A DNA stretch of 64,000 nucleotides from Coxiellaceae bacterium (GTDB lineage: Bacteria > Pseudomonadota > Gammaproteobacteria > Coxiellales > Coxiellaceae): positions 51,443 to 115,442 of the forward strand of contig JARGNX010000004.1 of assembly GCA_029210045.1 (NCBI GenBank), in the 5' to 3' direction. Both the position numbers and the translations under genes were made by a program. The notes beneath the pieces are model-generated. The model did not search any database and was not told where the DNA came from. It saw only the letters and a list, made by a program, of their open reading frames with translations. Position 1 is the stretch's first letter. Each line of letters starts with the position of its first letter. Shown piece after piece: positions 8,827-16,022 of the stretch.

Positions 8827-9502
8827 TGTTTCACTTAGTATTAGCATGACTTATTTTCCTCAGGTTGTATTCGCATGGGGGATTGTTCATGACCCTATAA
8901 ATTATGCTCAGATGCTGACAAACTATCAGCAGTTAATACAACAGTATGAATTATTACAGCAACAATTTAGTAAGCTAAAGCAGCTATCAAACGCGGCCCA
9001 AGGGCATTATGGCTTTGGAGATATGTTGAATGGTGCGCAAGATTTAACGCGGCGGCAGTGGTCACCAAAGAATTGGCAGCAAGCACTGCAAGGATTATCG
9101 GGTGGAAATACTGACCGGTATCAGGAATTGGTAAGTCAGTATCAGAAAAATCATGTGATATTAACAAAATCTGATTTTGAAAAAGGGGCGACACTAGCCA
9201 ATGCTAACGCGTATCGACGTGATGTGCAGGTTAATCGTGCGGCCAGTGTAAATGCTACGTATGCATTTAATAATATATCAAAGCATCTAGATACTATTCA
9301 TGATTTATCATCGCGAATTGATCATGCAGAAAACACTAAGGCAGCAATGGATTTGAATTCGCGGTTATTAGCTGAAATGGCATATATTCAAACACAGTCA
9401 TTGAAGATGCAGGTGTTGCTAAACCAGCAGGTTGCTCAGGTTAATGCGGATGCTATTGCTGATGACACACAACGTGCGCAGTTTGATCGATTAAGCAAAT
9501 AA
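8801..9502 (+). CDS. virB5: VirB5-like minor pilin/adhesin
   Basis: A 233-residue exported protein. The open frame reaches back to 8678 inside virB4, but ATG 8801, directly after the purine run GGGGGGAAG, gives a proper signal peptide (MLMRQLIYSV..., cleavage near VVFA-WG). The mature part has the VirB5/TrbJ profile: N-terminal VHDPINYAQMLTNYQQLIQQ, a Gln-rich coiled-coil helix, a central variable region, and a second long helix near the C-terminus (DLNSRLLAEMAYIQTQSLKM). VirB5 proteins sit at the pilus tip. It overlaps virB4 by 26 bases. Confidence 0.85.
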   Translation: MLMRQLIYSVSLSISMTYFPQVVFAWGIVHDPINYAQMLTNYQQLIQQYELLQQQFSKLKQLSNAAQGHYGFGDMLNGAQDLTRRQWSPKNWQQALQGLSGGNTDRYQELVSQYQKNHVILTKSDFEKGATLANANAYRRDVQVNRAASVNATYAFNNISKHLDTIHDLSSRIDHAENTKAAMDLNSRLLAEMAYIQTQSLKMQVLLNQQVAQVNADAIADDTQRAQFDRLSK

Positions 9503-9514
9503 TATGAGAAGCAT

Positions 9515-9649
9515 ATGAAAATGACACGAGATATATTAACTGTTTTATTGTGCTGTTGTTGTATAAGTGCGTGTTCACCAGATCAACTAAAATCCCCGTG
9601 TCCTTATTATGGTAGTTACTGTAATAAGTACCCAGTCAATCACCCTTAA
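9515..9649 (+). CDS. Tiny lipoprotein in the virB operon (VirB7/Eex-like position)
   Basis: A 44-residue ORF. A short basic start (MKMTRD) is followed by a hydrophobic stretch containing four consecutive cysteines, then a lipobox-like I-S-A-C with C20 as the likely lipidated residue, leaving a 25-residue mature peptide with two more cysteines (C29, C36). It lies between virB5 and virB6, 12 bases after virB5 and nine before the next gene. Canonical VirB7 is also a very small lipoprotein but usually follows virB6; entry-exclusion lipoproteins also occur inside conjugation clusters. Which of the two applies cannot be told from sequence. Confidence 0.7.
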   Translation: MKMTRDILTVLLCCCCISACSPDQLKSPCPYYGSYCNKYPVNHP

Positions 9650-9658
9650 GGAAATACT

Positions 9659-10045
9659 ATGTTATTTAGATTTACTAAAAAAAATATAACAATTACATGT
9701 TTATATGTATCAACATGCACGCTGATTGCGTGCAGCCCACATATAAATCCATTGCAAACGGTGTCACAAAAAAAAGCAGCGCATGTATTATTGCGTGCCG
9801 CAATTACTTCAGAGAAAAAGTTAAAATTAGATCCTGATGTGCCAGCAGGTGCCTTGTATATGGATTGTATGCAGCGTGATATGCCGCGAAAAATATGCAT
9901 AACCTTATATAAAGCCATGTTGTCATATGCTAAAAAGTATCCTGATTTTAAGCAGTTAACATTACAGGACATATCTGATAAGAAAACGTACCAGGATCTC
10001 AGTGATGAATATGAGAAGCAATATTTTAATAGCGGTAATATGTAA
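9659..10045 (+). CDS. Lipoprotein of the virB cluster, unknown role
   Basis: A 128-residue protein with a hydrophobic leader and a clear lipobox L-I-A-C (C25 lipidated), so probably anchored in the outer membrane on the periplasmic side. The mature part is helical with conserved-looking MDCMQRDMPRKICITLYKAM around residues 63-82. A ribosome site (AAGGAAA) precedes ATG 9659. It fits between the tiny lipoprotein and virB6 with a two-base gap to virB6, so it is an integral operon member. It resembles no VirB1-11 protein that I recognise and may replace VirB7 in the outer-membrane core. Confidence 0.75.
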   Translation: MLFRFTKKNITITCLYVSTCTLIACSPHINPLQTVSQKKAAHVLLRAAITSEKKLKLDPDVPAGALYMDCMQRDMPRKICITLYKAMLSYAKKYPDFKQLTLQDISDKKTYQDLSDEYEKQYFNSGNM

Positions 10046-10047
10046 CG

Positions 10048-11073
10048 ATGGTCAATTACTCCAATGCGATTGAATGCATCTATACCGAATTGCATTTGTT
10101 ATTGGCAGATTACGTATTTGATGCCTATGGTGCATTGGCGGCGTATATCAAGCTACCATTAGCGTTGGCAATTACTCTATATATATGCCTTTTAGGTATC
10201 GCAATCACTCAGGGTTGGGTCAAATTATCATTTTCTGAATTTGGTAAATCCGCTTTGAAGATAGCGTTAATTTACATGGCGGCAATTAATTGGTCTTGGT
10301 TTAGTGAAAATGTTATGGCGCTCATCAGTCAGGGGGCTGGGCATATTGGTGCAATTTTGACTTCCGCTACACCGTTACCTATTCCCCATACACCGGGTGA
10401 GGGTATTAATGCCGCTATACAATTAGTGTTAACAGAGCTTACTAAGATTGGTATGCTGCTGTGGCAAAAAGGTTCATGGCATAATTTTGGTCCTGTGTTT
10501 TCTGCATTGCTGGTATGGGGGTTTGGTTATGCCATGTTATTGGTGTCATTGTTTGAGTTGGTGTTAGCAAAAATAATGCTGGCTGTATTATTTGCAACGG
10601 CGCCATTGTTTATCAGTTTTACTCTATTTAAACCAACACGAGGTTTTTTTGAGCGTTGGCTAGGTGCTTGTGTTGGTTATGCCTTGATTATGGTGTTTGT
10701 CGCAGCGATGTTGACATTGGTCTTGACGATAGCGCAGTGGATGTTGGAGCAAGTGTATTTGCAACACATGCATGGCATGACAGTAGTTGACTTTGTACCG
10801 ATGATGTTAGTCGGATTCGTTGGTGTTGGCTTAATTTTAAAATCGGCACAATTGGCGCAAGCGATTGGTGGAACCGTAATGATGGTGGCGGTGTCAAGTA
10901 ATGTATCCGCTTCTATCGCCTCATGGATGTTTAGTGGTTTTAAATCGATTTTACCTAATAAACAAGCGGAAAATAAATCGTCTGCTTCCGCTATTACGGC
11001 TGACAATAAAGCGCAAGCACAAACTAATGTGCAAGCAATATATCTTGATATGTTAATGATTAAAGGAAGCTAA
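10048..11073 (+). CDS. virB6: VirB6/TrbL polytopic inner-membrane protein
   Basis: A 341-residue membrane protein of the T4SS inner-membrane complex. Hydrophobic helices are seen at about 30-57, 72-90, 140-175, 178-195, 208-232 and 248-270, and a polar Ala/Lys/Asn-rich tail follows. The central segment with FELVLAKIMLAVLFATAPLF and FERWLGACVGYALIMVF is characteristic of the TrbL/VirB6 family. The virB8 ATG comes one base after its stop. Confidence 0.9.
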   Translation: MVNYSNAIECIYTELHLLLADYVFDAYGALAAYIKLPLALAITLYICLLGIAITQGWVKLSFSEFGKSALKIALIYMAAINWSWFSENVMALISQGAGHIGAILTSATPLPIPHTPGEGINAAIQLVLTELTKIGMLLWQKGSWHNFGPVFSALLVWGFGYAMLLVSLFELVLAKIMLAVLFATAPLFISFTLFKPTRGFFERWLGACVGYALIMVFVAAMLTLVLTIAQWMLEQVYLQHMHGMTVVDFVPMMLVGFVGVGLILKSAQLAQAIGGTVMMVAVSSNVSASIASWMFSGFKSILPNKQAENKSSASAITADNKAQAQTNVQAIYLDMLMIKGS

Positions 11074-11074
11074 T

Positions 11075-11800
11075 ATGAAATCGCAGCCTCTCAGTACGTA
11101 TTTTAAACGGGTGCATAATTGGGCGGATGATAAATACAGCCGTGCAATGGTGACGACTAAGCACTATCAGTGGGCATTCTTTGCTGCTATGACATTGTCG
11201 TGTTTATTAACAATTGCATTGGTTTGTTTGATTCCGTTGCAGCATTTGCAGCCATTGTTAGTTAATCATTATCAAGACGGACGTGTATTAGTGCAGCCAT
11301 TGCAGTCGGAGTACTTGGTTCATAATCAAGCTTTGGTTGAGAGTGAGCTAGTGCGGTATGTGATTAACCGTGAAAGCTATGATGCAACGTCATACCATGA
11401 ACAATATGCGCTGATTAATTTACTGTCGAGTGCTAGCGTTGCAAAGCAGTATAGGCGTATTCAATCGATACACAATCAACACGCATTGGTAAACCAGCTA
11501 AATACCAAAGGCCACCGTTCTGTGCATATAGACAGCGTTATATTTTTAGATAAGGCTCATGCGAAAACCAAGAACAAGCAGCGGCGCTATAATTTGGCAC
11601 AAGTCAATTTTAGTCTCACGGATTATATGCAGCATGATTCCTCACCTGTTTCGCATGCATTTGCAGCACTTATTTCGTGGCAGTATGTAGGTACACCATT
11701 AAGTCCGAGTGAGCGTTGGCGCGATTGGGATGGGTTTGTTGTAACGCGTTATAGCGTTGAGCAGCGAAATGTAAAATCCACTACGCGGTCAATAGTATGA
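11075..11800 (+). CDS. virB8: VirB8 inner-membrane T4SS scaffold
   Basis: A 241-residue bitopic protein: a short cytoplasmic N-terminus, one membrane helix at about 32-56, then the periplasmic NTF2-like VirB8 domain. The ESELVRYVINRESYDATSYHEQYALINLLSS region (about 88-118) matches the VirB8 pattern of a helix followed by a Tyr/Asp turn. VirB8 links the inner-membrane complex to VirB9 and VirB10. It overlaps virB9 by the four bases ATGA. Confidence 0.9.
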   Translation: MKSQPLSTYFKRVHNWADDKYSRAMVTTKHYQWAFFAAMTLSCLLTIALVCLIPLQHLQPLLVNHYQDGRVLVQPLQSEYLVHNQALVESELVRYVINRESYDATSYHEQYALINLLSSASVAKQYRRIQSIHNQHALVNQLNTKGHRSVHIDSVIFLDKAHAKTKNKQRRYNLAQVNFSLTDYMQHDSSPVSHAFAALISWQYVGTPLSPSERWRDWDGFVVTRYSVEQRNVKSTTRSIV

Positions 11801-12543
11801 GGAAATATAAAGTATCATATCTCACCGATAGTGTATTAATTTTTGCTTTGTTGGTAACGGCAAATGTGTTCGCCTATGCAATATTGCCGCAGTATACAGA
11901 AAAGTACCGTATACAGCGGGTATTATATAAACCAGATAAAATAGTATCGATTAATGCCACAGCTTTTACTACTACGCAAATTGTATTCTCTAAAGATGAG
12001 ATCATCGAAAATGTGCAATGCGGTGATATGGATGCGTGGACAGTAAGCATTCAAAAGAATATATCTTATATGCTTTTTTTAAAGCCGACGTTGTTGGGAT
12101 CAAACACTAACATGGCGGTTGTGACTAATAAGCGTAGCTACTATTTTCACCTTATCAGTAGAAAAAATAACACATCTACGACTCAAACATACGCTCTTTA
12201 TTTTACTTATATGCCTGTGTTACATGCTGGCCAATCATTGAGCGTGACAAAAAGTATCTTAGCCACACATAAAAAGAATTGGGATTACAGTTACAGCGGT
12301 GACAGACAGTTACTGCCTCAGCGTGTTTACGATGATGGGCGATTTACTTATTTGCAATTAAGGCCCTACCAAAGTGTCCCGGCTATTTTTGCAGTTAATA
12401 ATAGAAATGGTAGGGAAACGGTCGTTAATTATCGTCGTAAAGGGAATATGCTTATTGTACAACAAGTGGCTCATCAGTTGAGTTTGCGCATGGGAAAATA
12501 TCACGTGCTCAGTCTGTTTAATAATCATTTTATAAAGCGTTGA
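11797..12543 (+). CDS. virB9: VirB9/CagX family outer-membrane core protein
   Basis: A 248-residue protein with an N-terminal hydrophobic segment (about 12-28) for export. The N-terminal domain carries the family signature: TQIVFSKDEIIENVQCGDMDAW (59-80), then LFLKP and TNMAVVTNKRSYYFHLIS. The C-terminal beta domain has QRVYDDGRFTYLQL and PAIFAV, matching the VirB9 part that binds VirB7 and VirB10. The leader is not a clear signal peptidase site, so an uncleaved anchor is possible. Confidence 0.9.
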   Translation: MRKYKVSYLTDSVLIFALLVTANVFAYAILPQYTEKYRIQRVLYKPDKIVSINATAFTTTQIVFSKDEIIENVQCGDMDAWTVSIQKNISYMLFLKPTLLGSNTNMAVVTNKRSYYFHLISRKNNTSTTQTYALYFTYMPVLHAGQSLSVTKSILATHKKNWDYSYSGDRQLLPQRVYDDGRFTYLQLRPYQSVPAIFAVNNRNGRETVVNYRRKGNMLIVQQVAHQLSLRMGKYHVLSLFNNHFIKR

Positions 12544-12550
12544 GGTCATT

Positions 12551-13600
12551 ATGCTGAAATATTTATCTGCCTGGTCAAAAGTGTCGCCTAATAAATTTAA
12601 AAAAAATGATAAGATGTACTGGTTATTGGCGGGATTGTTATTGGTTTTGATTTTGTATCTGTTGGCATCGCATCATGCCTCAGCACTGAAATTGCATAAG
12701 CAAGTATTACTAAATTCACATCAGTATGAGGATACGTTAAATGTAAATTTATCGCACTTGAACCAACTTACTAACACTAAGCCGAAGTTAAGAAAACTAA
12801 TTCACAGCATTGAAAATAAAGTCGGTACAGTCATTAACAAAGCTTACAAACTTCGTCAAAATGCACCTACGAGTATGTATACAAACGCTGATGCTAAGGC
12901 CGCAGATAATCAGACGCAATTACCAAGTCAACATAAAGCTTTCTCTGGTGCTGATATTAACTCGCGTTTTGCTAATGCTCATGCGGCGACTGGTATCGTT
13001 GTGGCCTCCCGTATAGATCATCCGCAATATACGATAGCTTCCGGCGAATTTATACATGCCGTGTTAGAAACAGCAATTAATTCGGATTTGCCGGGCATGG
13101 TGCGCGCGGTAGTGTCAACGCCTGCCTATTCGTATGCGGATGAGCATGTATTAGTTTCAGCAGGTTCGCGTCTGGTGGGTCAATATACGTCAGCGATCGT
13201 TCGTGGCCAAAAGCGGGTGATGGTTATATGGAATCGATTGATTCGACCTGATGGCATATCAGTGCAATTAAACAGTCCGGGTACAGATGCATTAGGGCGA
13301 GCAGGTGAAACAGCAAATGCTGTGGATACGCATTTTATGGCGCGATTTGGTCAGGCAACATTGCTGTCATTATTAGGGGCAGGCGCAGCTAGTATTGGGG
13401 TGGCTAATACAGATCGATATAATTCCGTAGCGCAATACAGGTCGGCTATATCGGTGTCAATGCAGCAAGCGGCTAAGCGATCATTGCAGGGTAGCTTATC
13501 CATTAAGCCGACAATACGTGTTTATCAAGGATCTAAGATTAATGTATTTGTAGCGCATGATTTGAGCTTATATGACGTATTAAATCAGGATTATAAGTAA
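12551..13600 (+). CDS. virB10: VirB10/TrbI family core-complex protein
   Basis: A 349-residue protein spanning both membranes. It has a cytoplasmic basic N-terminus, a membrane helix at about 25-43, a linker that is less proline-rich than in Agrobacterium VirB10, and a C-terminal TrbI beta-barrel domain. Diagnostic parts are IASGEFIHAVLETAINSDLPG, LVSAGSRLVGQYTS and the final RVYQGSKINVFVAHDL. VirB10 senses ATP use by VirB4/B11 and gates the outer-membrane channel. It sits seven bases after virB9 and three before virB11. Confidence 0.93.
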   Translation: MLKYLSAWSKVSPNKFKKNDKMYWLLAGLLLVLILYLLASHHASALKLHKQVLLNSHQYEDTLNVNLSHLNQLTNTKPKLRKLIHSIENKVGTVINKAYKLRQNAPTSMYTNADAKAADNQTQLPSQHKAFSGADINSRFANAHAATGIVVASRIDHPQYTIASGEFIHAVLETAINSDLPGMVRAVVSTPAYSYADEHVLVSAGSRLVGQYTSAIVRGQKRVMVIWNRLIRPDGISVQLNSPGTDALGRAGETANAVDTHFMARFGQATLLSLLGAGAASIGVANTDRYNSVAQYRSAISVSMQQAAKRSLQGSLSIKPTIRVYQGSKINVFVAHDLSLYDVLNQDYK

Positions 13601-13603
13601 GCG

Positions 13604-14566
13604 ATGGAATTATTTGCGCCACATGCCTCAGGTTTACTATCACCATTAAATAGTTACCTCAATGATCCTCAGGTTTGTGAAATTATGATTAATCGACCTC
13701 GGCAAGTGTATGTTGAAAAAGAGGGTGTGATGACGGGCTATACAGTGCCTGATTTGACAGAGCGGCATTTAATCATGTTATGCCAATTAATTGCGAATGA
13801 GAGTCAGCAGCAGCTGAATCATCAATGCCCTTTGTTGTCGGCAACGTTGCATGATGGATCACGAGTGCAGATTGTACTGCCGCCTACGGCTCAATATCCT
13901 GCTTTAGCTATTCGTCGTCATGTGCTAAGGCATTGTGCAATATCTGATTATGATGTTGCAGGTTGTAGTGCACAGATGACTCCATCAAGCATAAATAATA
14001 ATCTTAAATACCTGTATCAAAAAAAACATTGGAACGAATTTATAACAAAGGCTATAGCAGGTAATAAAAATATCGTGATTTCGGGGGGAACTTCGAGTGG
14101 TAAAACTACATTTATCAATGCGTGTTTACAGTATGTTCCTATGAGTGAGCGTATAATTTTATTGGAAGATGCTAGGGAGGTTTGTTTGTCACAAGACAAT
14201 CAAGTAAGCCTATTAAGCAGTAAAGGGCAGCAAGGCAGTTGTAATGTAACTATGCAGGACCTCGTGCAATGCAGCTTACGCTTACGTCCAGATCGCATTA
14301 TTGTGGGTGAAATGCGTGGCAAAGAGGTTTGTGATTTTATTGCGGCTTGTTCGACTGGTCACCAAGGCTCTATCAGTTCTATTCATGCAAATAATCCTAA
14401 AGGTGCATTCATGCGCATGGTGCATTTGTATAAATTAAATAATGTACCTTCGATGACTGATCAAGATATTATGCGTGAAATAAAGACTGTGGTTGACGTG
14501 ATTGTCCAGTTAGAAAAAACGGCCAACGGCCGTAGCTTACAAAGTATCTATTTTAACTGTGATTAA
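13604..14566 (+). CDS. virB11: VirB11 hexameric T4SS ATPase
   Basis: A 320-residue traffic ATPase of the VirB11/PulE family. Walker A is GGTSSGKT at about residues 160-167. The Asp box (LLEDAREV) and Walker B region (LRLRPDRIIVGEMRG) follow, then the His box (ACSTGHQGSISSIHANNP). All catalytic elements are intact. It closes the cluster; no virD4 coupling-protein gene follows, and the next gene is ahpC after 132 bases. Confidence 0.95.
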   Translation: MELFAPHASGLLSPLNSYLNDPQVCEIMINRPRQVYVEKEGVMTGYTVPDLTERHLIMLCQLIANESQQQLNHQCPLLSATLHDGSRVQIVLPPTAQYPALAIRRHVLRHCAISDYDVAGCSAQMTPSSINNNLKYLYQKKHWNEFITKAIAGNKNIVISGGTSSGKTTFINACLQYVPMSERIILLEDAREVCLSQDNQVSLLSSKGQQGSCNVTMQDLVQCSLRLRPDRIIVGEMRGKEVCDFIAACSTGHQGSISSIHANNPKGAFMRMVHLYKLNNVPSMTDQDIMREIKTVVDVIVQLEKTANGRSLQSIYFNCD

Positions 14567-14594
14567 TTATAAAAATTATCCTGCTTAAATTGCA

Positions 14595-14631
14595 ATAGGT
14601 AATGACTATTAATATAATAGCATAAATATAT
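14595..14631 (+). promoter_or_regulatory. Putative OxyR operator upstream of ahpC
   Basis: Four tetramers spaced exactly as in the OxyR consensus: ATAG (14595-14598), 7 bases, CTAT (14606-14609), 7 bases, ATAG (14617-14620), 7 bases, ATAT (14628-14631, expected CTAT). Fifteen of sixteen key positions match. A TTGCAC -35-like hexamer begins at 14648, so the site lies just upstream of the promoter, as expected for an OxyR-activated gene. Confidence 0.75.
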
Positions 14632-14698
14632 TTCAACTATCCGTCAGTTGCACCTATAGTGTTTGTATGTTCAATAAAACACTCATTAGGAGAAAATA

Positions 14699-15238
14699 AT
14701 GATCGCAGTTGGTGAGAAACTACCTGAATTTAGTATGCAAGCTACGGTGAGCAATGATGTGCATAATGCTTTTGTTGATGTTACCGATCAATCGTATCAA
14801 GGTAAATGGAAAGTATTATTTTTCTGGCCGAAAGACTTTACTTTTGTTTGTCCGACAGAGATTGCTGAGTTTGGCCGCTTAAATACCGAGTTTTCAGATC
14901 GTGATGCGCAAGTGTTAGGTGCCAGTGTGGATTCTGAGTTTGTGCATTTGGCTTGGCGTCAACATAAACAAGAGTTAAATGATTTGCCGTTTCCTATGTT
15001 GGCGGATGTCAAACGTGAGCTATCTCAGTCGTTGGGTATAGTAGACCCTAATGATGGCGTGGCACAGCGCGCTACTTTTATAGCGGATCCCGATAATATT
15101 GTACGCTTTGTGATGGTGACTGATATGAATGTTGGTCGTAATCCAACTGAGGTATTGCGGGTGTTAGATGCATTACAGACAGATGAGTTATGTCCTTGTA
15201 ATTGGCATCAGGGTGAGGAAGTTATTACGATTGAATGA
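14699..15238 (+). CDS. ahpC: Peroxiredoxin AhpC
   Basis: A 2-Cys peroxiredoxin that reduces hydrogen peroxide and organic peroxides. The peroxidatic cysteine lies in FVCPTE (about residues 58-63) and the resolving pair in CPCNW near the C-terminus (about 166-170). The CPCNW ending and the partner ahpD downstream mark the AhpC-AhpD type, reduced by AhpD and a lipoamide relay rather than by AhpF. The length of 179 residues is normal. A strong AGGAG site precedes the ATG, and an OxyR-like operator lies about 70 bases upstream. Confidence 0.95.
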   Translation: MIAVGEKLPEFSMQATVSNDVHNAFVDVTDQSYQGKWKVLFFWPKDFTFVCPTEIAEFGRLNTEFSDRDAQVLGASVDSEFVHLAWRQHKQELNDLPFPMLADVKRELSQSLGIVDPNDGVAQRATFIADPDNIVRFVMVTDMNVGRNPTEVLRVLDALQTDELCPCNWHQGEEVITIE

Positions 15239-15266
15239 TTATGTTAATACGCTGTGCAATAGTTTA

Positions 15267-15365
15267 TATCAAGGTGCACAGCGTACCCCTTTTACTTCAT
15301 GGCTCGCTTCGTTCCACTCCGCTGCGCTCTACTTCCGTAAAAGGGGCACCCTATACACCTTGATA
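15267..15365. repeat. 99-bp palindromic element between ahpC and ahpD
   Basis: Two 29-base arms (15267-15295 and 15337-15365) are reverse complements at 25 of 29 positions. The outer ten (TATCAAGGTG) and inner ten (CCCCTTTTAC) pair perfectly. The 41-base loop is C/T-rich and much more GC-rich than its surroundings. In RNA this makes a long hairpin. Size and shape resemble a MITE- or REP-type mobile palindrome, but it could also tune ahpD expression. An open frame through it is fortuitous. Confidence 0.7.
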
Positions 15366-15438
15366 CAATCACCCAGCTTATTTATAGCTTCAGTCAATGT
15401 ATTAACTACTGAAGCGCGAAAAAAAAGAGGATAAAATA

Positions 15439-15969
15439 ATGACTATACAAGAGCTAAGAAACAATCTCCCTGATTATGCCAAAGACATACGATTAAATTT
15501 ATCATCAGTATTAACAGCGGGTGGGGCACCTGGATTGAAACAAGAGCAGGTGTTGGGTGTTGCATTAGCAAGTGCGTACGCGACTAAAGAAGTAGCTGTG
15601 ATTGAAGCGTTGACAGCGGAAGTGGATGATGTATTAACGCAAGCGCATGTGAATGCTGCCAAAGCAGCAGCGGTGATTATGGCGATGAATAACATTTACT
15701 ATCGTTTTGCACATTTGACCAGTGATACAGATTTACAAAAAATGCCGGCTAATTTGCGCATGAGCGTGGTGGCGAACCCTGGCATAGAGCAGGAGGATTT
15801 TGAGCTGTATTCATTAGCCGTATCGGCATTGAATGGTTGTGGTAAATGTATGGATGCTCATAGTGCGACGTTAATCAAATCGGGTGTGAGTCGAGAGGGA
15901 GTGCAATCTGCAGTTCGCATCGCCAGTGTGATTAATGCCGCTGCTCAGGGTTTTGCGCTGGGAGTCTAA
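15439..15969 (+). CDS. ahpD: Alkylhydroperoxidase AhpD
   Basis: A 176-residue AhpD that recycles oxidised AhpC through a CxxC thiol pair. The active site GCGKCMDAH (about 133-141) supplies both cysteines and the proton-relay histidine, and the upstream ExxxxY (EDFELYSLAV) supplies the glutamate. The all-helical carboxymuconolactone decarboxylase fold is evident. It lies 200 bases after ahpC on the same strand, separated by a palindrome. Its own ribosome site (AGAGGATAAA) is good. Confidence 0.95.
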   Translation: MTIQELRNNLPDYAKDIRLNLSSVLTAGGAPGLKQEQVLGVALASAYATKEVAVIEALTAEVDDVLTQAHVNAAKAAAVIMAMNNIYYRFAHLTSDTDLQKMPANLRMSVVANPGIEQEDFELYSLAVSALNGCGKCMDAHSATLIKSGVSREGVQSAVRIASVINAAAQGFALGV

Positions 15970-15987
15970 ATAGTGAAACACATAGAG

Positions 15988-16009
15988 GGGGCAATTCAAG
16001 GCTTGCCCC
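15988..16009. terminator. Hairpin after ahpD
   Basis: GGGGCAA (15988-15994) pairs with TTGCCCC (16003-16009) around an eight-base loop. It lies between the converging ahpD and the 520-residue gene. No T-run follows on either side, so it is at best a weak bidirectional terminator. Confidence 0.4.
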
Positions 16010-16022
16010 TAAGCTCTTCTGC

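Noticed and set aside
9646..10095. 149-codon open frame on the minus strand opposite the second lipoprotein
   Set aside because: The plus-strand gene has a lipobox, a ribosome site and operon spacing; the minus-strand frame has none of these.
5819..14566. Integrative conjugative element
   Set aside because: No integrase, relaxase, coupling protein, tRNA attachment site or flanking direct repeat was seen.
15168..15434. Open frame of 88 codons across the end of ahpC and the intergenic region
   Set aside because: It runs out of frame through ahpC and across the palindrome, has no ribosome site and no protein-like features.
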